A DNA stretch of 17,380 nt from Acidobacteriota bacterium (GTDB lineage Bacteria > Acidobacteriota > Blastocatellia > Pyrinomonadales > Pyrinomonadaceae): positions 1-17,380 of the forward strand of contig CAUJFK010000354.1 in the NCBI GenBank assembly GCA_963169175.1, written 5' to 3'. Of the stretch, positions 14,747 to 17,380 are shown one piece after another. Under the pieces are notes generated by a model. That model was not told the DNA's origin. It did not search any database and saw nothing but the letters and a program-made list of their open reading frames with translations. How positions within the stretch are numbered: the first letter of the stretch is position 1; every line of letters begins with the position of its first letter. Both the position numbers and the translations under genes were made by a program.

Positions 14747-14760
14747 GCTTTTTCCTCCGG
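14747..14760 (-). promoter_or_regulatory. RBS supporting a GTG start
   Basis: On the minus strand CCGGAGGAAAAAGC directly precedes GTG. The GGAGG core is spaced about 7 nt from the start codon and no ATG is available nearby. The rest of the gap to the ImmA gene (14761-14984) shows an 11-bp GGAAAATTTCC palindrome near 14844 but no gene. Confidence 0.75.
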
Positions 14761-14984
14761 GATCGGAACTTCTGATAATTTGAACTAATTGTGGATAGCT
14801 GCATCAACGAGAAAAGTTGACGAATTATGTTCCTCTTTTTTTAGGAAAATTTCCAGTGTGGATCTAAAGAAGCGGTATTTCGACCGTGTCCTGATCTTGT
14901 GGTCTTGGGCATTTTACTTTGCATCTCTTGGCGTGCGCTGCATGAGGTAAAGCCCGGTTTCCCACAAAGTCGCAAACACCGCAG

Positions 14985-15434
14985 CTAGATCGAAAGGCTC
15001 GCGTAGAATTCAAGGCGTTGGCGGACAAGATCTTCAGGCACCCCTTCGAGCTCGATCAGTTCGTGTGCGGTTCGGCTTTCGACCAACGGCCGCGGGATGA
15101 TGGCGCATGCCGCAAAAACATCAGCCTCAAATTCTTTTCGCGTCCTACGTCCGATCCCGTGAAAATTTGCCGTCGCCCCATGGTCGGGCGCATGGATGAG
15201 GTAGTGGGCAAATTCGTGAAACATCACAAACAACTTGTTCGGCGGCGGCAGCTTGCTGTTGATCGCAATATAGTGGCGGCCAAGCAGCGAATAGTAGAAT
15301 CCGCTTACGCGCAGCGGCATCTCCAGCACAGTTATTTTGTGCCGCTTGCAAAGACGGTGAAAATCATCCTCGGCCAAGGCGCTTTCATTCCACCGGCAAT
15401 TTAGGTCGAGAAATTTTTTGATCGAGAAGCGCAT
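14985..15434 (-). CDS. ImmA/IrrE-type metallopeptidase
   Basis: This protein of about 149 residues carries the zinc-protease signature HEFAH (73-77) inside KLFVMFHEFAHYLIH, and the third-ligand region RKEFEADVFAACAIIP (99-114), both standard for the ImmA/IrrE (COG2856) family. Such proteases cleave or inactivate partner HTH repressors, as ImmA does with ImmR and IrrE with DdrO. The partner here is the HTH protein encoded just upstream on the same strand. The start is uncertain. The ATG at 15432-15434 begins MRFSIKKFLDLNCRW and fits the family better. A GTG at 15483-15485 would add 17 residues and overlaps a palindrome. Neither has a clear SD. The protein is soluble and cytoplasmic, and complete at its C-terminus. 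Confidence 0.87.
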   Translation of the reverse strand: MRFSIKKFLDLNCRWNESALAEDDFHRLCKRHKITVLEMPLRVSGFYYSLLGRHYIAINSKLPPPNKLFVMFHEFAHYLIHAPDHGATANFHGIGRRTRKEFEADVFAACAIIPRPLVESRTAHELIELEGVPEDLVRQRLEFYASLSI

Positions 15435-15471
15435 ATCGGGAAGTTTCGCGGCCGTGACTGTTCTGCACACA

Positions 15472-15482
15472 GTACAATGTAC
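15472..15482. promoter_or_regulatory. Operator-like palindrome at the HTH/ImmA junction
   Basis: GTACAATGTAC is a perfect 11-base palindrome with a central A. It lies between the HTH gene stop codon and the preferred ImmA ATG. It could be a repressor site or chance; no second copy is seen at the HTH promoter, which weakens the operator reading. Confidence 0.3.
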
Positions 15483-15514
15483 CACAGATAGAACATGAAG
15501 GGAAGATAGATCTT

Positions 15515-16051
15515 TTATGTGTTTCGCAGCGTGCGGTCCAGGACTTTTTTAGCATCACGCAGCGCGTCAAGTTTCTCTTCGTGGGTAAAACTCTCCCAGC
15601 CTCGGAAAAATACAACGCCGAAATCCGCCGGGTATTCGCGGCCTTCGTACAGAAACCATTCGTTCATTACACTCTGCGGATCACCAAGTCGCATGATCGA
15701 ACCGACCACGTCGAACACCGGTGGCTCATCGATCGCTCCAAGGTCGTCCGCCAGGCCCACACCGCGTTCGGCAAGCAATCTCTGAACGATACTGACAACC
15801 CGTTCTTCGAGCAGACGGTCCAGGTCGACCGGGCGCTCACCCGCCACATACATCGGCCCTTTGCCCGTCAACAGCCAGTTTAGCGAAACGCCCGTATTTT
15901 CCGCGATCTTTATAAGAACATCGGGTGCAGGCATCCGTCCCTGAAAGTAGTTGCGAATTGTCGCATGCGGAACATCGATCCGCCGAGCCACCTCGGCCAT
16001 CGTCGCCTGGTCAAATGCCTGTTTCAGCCTTTCAGTAAATCCTGCGCTCAT
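15515..16051 (-). CDS. CI/XRE-type helix-turn-helix repressor paired with ImmA
   Basis: This 178-residue protein has an N-terminal HTH (about 5-63). The helices read MAEVARRIDVPHATIRNYFQGRMP and then DVLIKIAENTGVSLNWLLTGKGPM, a close match to phage CI-repressor N-terminal domains, including the NWLLTGKG ending. Residues 75-178 are an unassigned region with a conserved-looking WFLYEGREYP/FFRGWESF segment (132-155). There is no LexA-type Ser/Lys peptidase domain, which suits a repressor controlled by a separate ImmA-type protease. The ImmA gene lies just downstream on the same strand. The start ATG is 16049-16051; AGGA touches it too closely to be a normal SD, but the N-terminus (FTERLKQAF) fits the family. 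An AACGATCGTT palindrome lies 12 nt upstream, so autorepression is plausible. Confidence 0.87.
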   Translation of the reverse strand: MSAGFTERLKQAFDQATMAEVARRIDVPHATIRNYFQGRMPAPDVLIKIAENTGVSLNWLLTGKGPMYVAGERPVDLDRLLEERVVSIVQRLLAERGVGLADDLGAIDEPPVFDVVGSIMRLGDPQSVMNEWFLYEGREYPADFGVVFFRGWESFTHEEKLDALRDAKKVLDRTLRNT

Positions 16052-16062
16052 TTCCTGCTTAC

Positions 16063-16109
16063 AACGATCGTTTTGTCAAAGAATAGCTTCAAACCTTGCT
16101 CGAACGCAA
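16063..16109 (-). promoter_or_regulatory. Candidate promoter with operator palindrome of the HTH gene
   Basis: On the minus strand TTGCGT (16109-16104) and TATTCT (16085-16080) are 18 nt apart, placing the transcript start near 16073. The perfect 10-bp palindrome AACGATCGTT (16072-16063) would cover positions +1 to +10, where a repressor would block transcription. The -10 match is moderate. Confidence 0.38.
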
Positions 16110-16120
16110 GCAATTCAATT

Positions 16121-16220
16121 TCTTTGTGACCTTTGCGTCTTCGCCTTCGTGCTCTTTTATGGTGGACGGATCTTCAACCCAAGGGAACACGGAGCGAAGA
16201 TGCAAGGCGTGCAAGGAAGA
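16121..16220. repeat. Imperfect inverted repeat upstream of tRNA-Thr
   Basis: The left arm (about 16121-16151, including CCTTTGCGTCTTCGCCTTCGTG in two parts) and the right arm (about 16188-16220, including CACGGAGCGAAGATGCAAGG) are imperfect reverse complements, sharing TCTTCGC and CGTG blocks. About 36 nt lie between. The 'TTTGTGACCTTTGCGTCTT' style is common in dispersed repeats of environmental genomes. An open frame spans it but has no protein-like features. Confidence 0.5.
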
Positions 16221-16255
16221 AAATCGAACTGATTTATGGCCAATACACAAACTGC

Positions 16256-16285
16256 TTGACAGCGAAATGCCCGCACAGGTATATT
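16256..16285 (+). promoter_or_regulatory. Promoter of tRNA-Thr
   Basis: A perfect TTGACA (16256-16261) is followed after 18 nt by TATATT (16280-16285), about 70 nt upstream of the tRNA 5' end. It is the best sigma70-type promoter in the window. Confidence 0.82.
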
Positions 16286-16353
16286 TTGAAGTTCGGCCTC
16301 GCGGCCCGCCTTGCCCGATCAACCGGTCAAATTGGGCCCGTTTCGAAATTCAA

Positions 16354-16429
16354 GCCACCCTAGCTCAGTTGGTAGAGCATTCGATTCGTAATCGAAAGGT
16401 CGTCGGTTCAAATCCGACGGGTGGCTCCA
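16354..16429 (+). tRNA. trnT: tRNA-Thr (anticodon CGT)
   Basis: The 76-nt cloverleaf is complete. It has a 7-bp acceptor GCCACCC/GGGTGGC, D-arm GCTC/GAGC with AGTTGGTA loop, anticodon stem TTCGA/TCGAA with loop TTCGTAA (anticodon CGT, reading ACG threonine codons), 5-nt variable loop AGGTC, and T-arm GTCGG/CCGAC with loop TTCAAAT. The discriminator is T and CCA is encoded. No repeat of its 3' end is seen nearby, so it is not visibly used as an integration site in this window. Confidence 0.97.
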
Positions 16430-16442
16430 TTAAATCTCGCTC

Positions 16443-16477
16443 GGCCCGTTTATTTAAGGCGGGCTTTGTTATTTTTT
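16443..16477 (+). terminator. Terminator after tRNA-Thr
   Basis: GCCCG (16444-16448) pairs with CGGGC (16460-16464), with a possible G-T pair outside, and is followed by TTTGTTATTTTTT. It starts 14 nt past the tRNA. The stem is short but the T-rich tail is good. Confidence 0.65.
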
Positions 16478-16575
16478 AAACAGGTTTAAATGCAGGTGTT
16501 ATATTTAGCAGCAGCGGCCGGGCGCACGTTATACTCGAATCGAGCGACGTTGAGTCTCGTGTTGATCCGTTGAGT

Positions 16576-17310
16576 ATGGATATTTTTGCGATCGCATTTC
16601 TTCTTGCTGTTGGGTTCGGGCTTGGGCTGACGCATGCGGTCGAGGCTGATCATTTGGCGGCGGTCTCCACGATCGTCAGCGACCGAAAGAATCCATGGAG
16701 TGCTGCATTGGTCGGCGGGCTTTGGGGCGTTGGACACACGGTCTCGCTGTTCATTGCCGGTATGGCGGTGATCTTGTTTCGCATAAATATCAGCGAGCGA
16801 ACGGCTCTGTTTCTGGAATTCTGTGTGGGGCTGATGCTGATTGGCCTGGGCATTGACACATTTAGAAAATTGATCCGCGGACGGCAGATGCATTCCCATT
16901 CGCACAGTCACGGCGCGATCGTTCACGCTCATCCTCATATCCATGATGAAGCAAGCTCTCATGCTTCCGCGGAGAGCAATGCCGCCCTTACGCATCATGG
17001 GTTGAACCTCGGCCCGCGGCCTCTGATCGTAGGTATGGTCCACGGGCTTGCCGGCAGCGGAGCATTGATGCTGCTGGTGCTTGCGACCATTCCTTCCGTG
17101 CCTGCGGCGTTGGCGTATATTCTCATCTTCGGGCTTGGTTCCATCGGCGGTATGATGCTGATGAGCCTGCTGATAGGTGTTCCGCTTCAGTCGATCGCAA
17201 AGCGCTCTCTTCGCGGTGAGATGATCATTCGCGGAGCCGCAGGCCTTTTCAGCCTCGGCTTTGGTCTCTTCATGGTTTACGAGATCAGCTCGGCCCGCGT
17301 GTTGTTCTAG
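16576..17310 (+). CDS. NicO/UreH-type nickel-cobalt membrane transporter
   Basis: This 244-residue inner-membrane protein has about six hydrophobic helices. Helix 1 carries HAVEADHLAAV (20-30), a close variant of the HxxxxDH metal-recognition motif of nickel/cobalt transporters, and GHTVSLF follows (53-59). A cytoplasmic or periplasmic loop (106-141) is very His-rich (HSHSHSH, HAHPHIH), a common metal-binding element. GMVHGLAGSGAL (153-164) begins the second half and mirrors the first, as in NicO/HupE/UreH-like families. Ni2+ or Co2+ transport is inferred from the family; direction (uptake or efflux) cannot be told. No urease or hydrogenase genes are next to it. I chose the ATG at 16576; an in-frame TTG six bases upstream is possible. 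No strong SD is seen. A terminator follows. Confidence 0.82.
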   Translation: MDIFAIAFLLAVGFGLGLTHAVEADHLAAVSTIVSDRKNPWSAALVGGLWGVGHTVSLFIAGMAVILFRINISERTALFLEFCVGLMLIGLGIDTFRKLIRGRQMHSHSHSHGAIVHAHPHIHDEASSHASAESNAALTHHGLNLGPRPLIVGMVHGLAGSGALMLLVLATIPSVPAALAYILIFGLGSIGGMMLMSLLIGVPLQSIAKRSLRGEMIIRGAAGLFSLGFGLFMVYEISSARVLF

Positions 17311-17320
17311 GCCCTGTTTC

Positions 17321-17346
17321 ACGCGTCCGCCGACGCGTATTATTTT
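17321..17346 (+). terminator. Terminator after the transporter gene
   Basis: ACGCGTC (17321-17327) and GACGCGT (17332-17338) form a perfect 7-bp stem with a CGCC loop, followed by ATTATTTT. It begins 10 nt past the stop codon. Confidence 0.75.
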
Positions 17347-17380
17347 CGAATACTCGCCGATCCTCAAACTTTCTTCTCAT

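Noticed and set aside
16074..16079. TTGACA (minus strand) before the HTH gene
   Set aside because: With normal spacing the -10 would be AGGAAA overlapping the start codon, so it cannot drive the full gene.
16354..16429. tRNA-Thr as an attachment site for a mobile element carrying the HTH/ImmA pair
   Set aside because: No integrase gene and no second copy of the tRNA 3' end are present in the window.
16486..17367. Long open frame opposite the nickel transporter (293 residues)
   Set aside because: Its translation is rich in Gln, His and Arg without domains, as expected for the complement of a His-rich membrane protein. The plus strand has clear family motifs.
17311..17380. Possible start of a minus-strand gene at the right edge (ATG at 17378-17380)
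   Set aside because: The frame runs about 31 codons through a terminator hairpin and then stops; no protein features.

Overview
The window reads as a piece of chromosome from a free-living, moderately GC-rich Gram-negative bacterium, most likely an Acidobacteriota member of the Blastocatellia/Pyrinomonadales type. That placement is inference. It rests on two large exported proteins built from FG-GAP/VCBS-like 'DxDGDGxxDxxVxRP' repeats, a single-ring ClpB-like ATPase, a TPR-sulfotransferase and several palindromic intergenic repeats. No phage or conjugation genes, CRISPR array or rRNA were found.

Layout from left to right: a 74-bp palindromic repeat at the left edge; an orphan AAA+ ATPase resembling the second ring of ClpB (minus); myo-inositol-1-phosphate synthase (minus); and, divergent from it, a fused ATP sulfurylase/APS kinase (plus). 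A 389-bp intergenic stretch with a terminator-like hairpin and TTCGTGG-type stem-loop repeats follows. Next is a likely two-gene operon: a TPR-containing PAPS-dependent sulfotransferase and, 24 nt later, an exported PPC + FG-GAP repeat protein, closed by a strong intrinsic terminator. On the minus strand come a GH57 alpha-glucan branching enzyme, an upstream DUF4912 protein, and a 1090-residue exported Asp-box/BNR + FG-GAP protein with its own terminator. After these lie an ImmA/IrrE-type metallopeptidase and a CI-like HTH repressor (minus pair), then tRNA-Thr(CGT) with a good promoter and terminator, and finally a NicO/UreH-type nickel/cobalt membrane transporter with a terminator.

How the genes may work together: Sat-CysC makes PAPS, the substrate of the adjacent sulfotransferase, and the gene behind the sulfotransferase encodes an exported repeat protein. 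Together they form a plausible sulfation locus acting on a surface or secreted target. GH57 plus DUF4912 looks like an alpha-glucan (glycogen) module. HTH plus ImmA looks like a protease-controlled repressor pair. The remaining genes are housekeeping or stand alone.

The best candidates for something undescribed are the PAPS-synthase/TPR-sulfotransferase/FG-GAP locus, the DUF4912 partner of the branching enzyme, the single-ring Clp-like ATPase that keeps an IGF tripeptide where ClpP-binding loops lie, and an in-frame heptanucleotide repeat inside the branching-enzyme gene.
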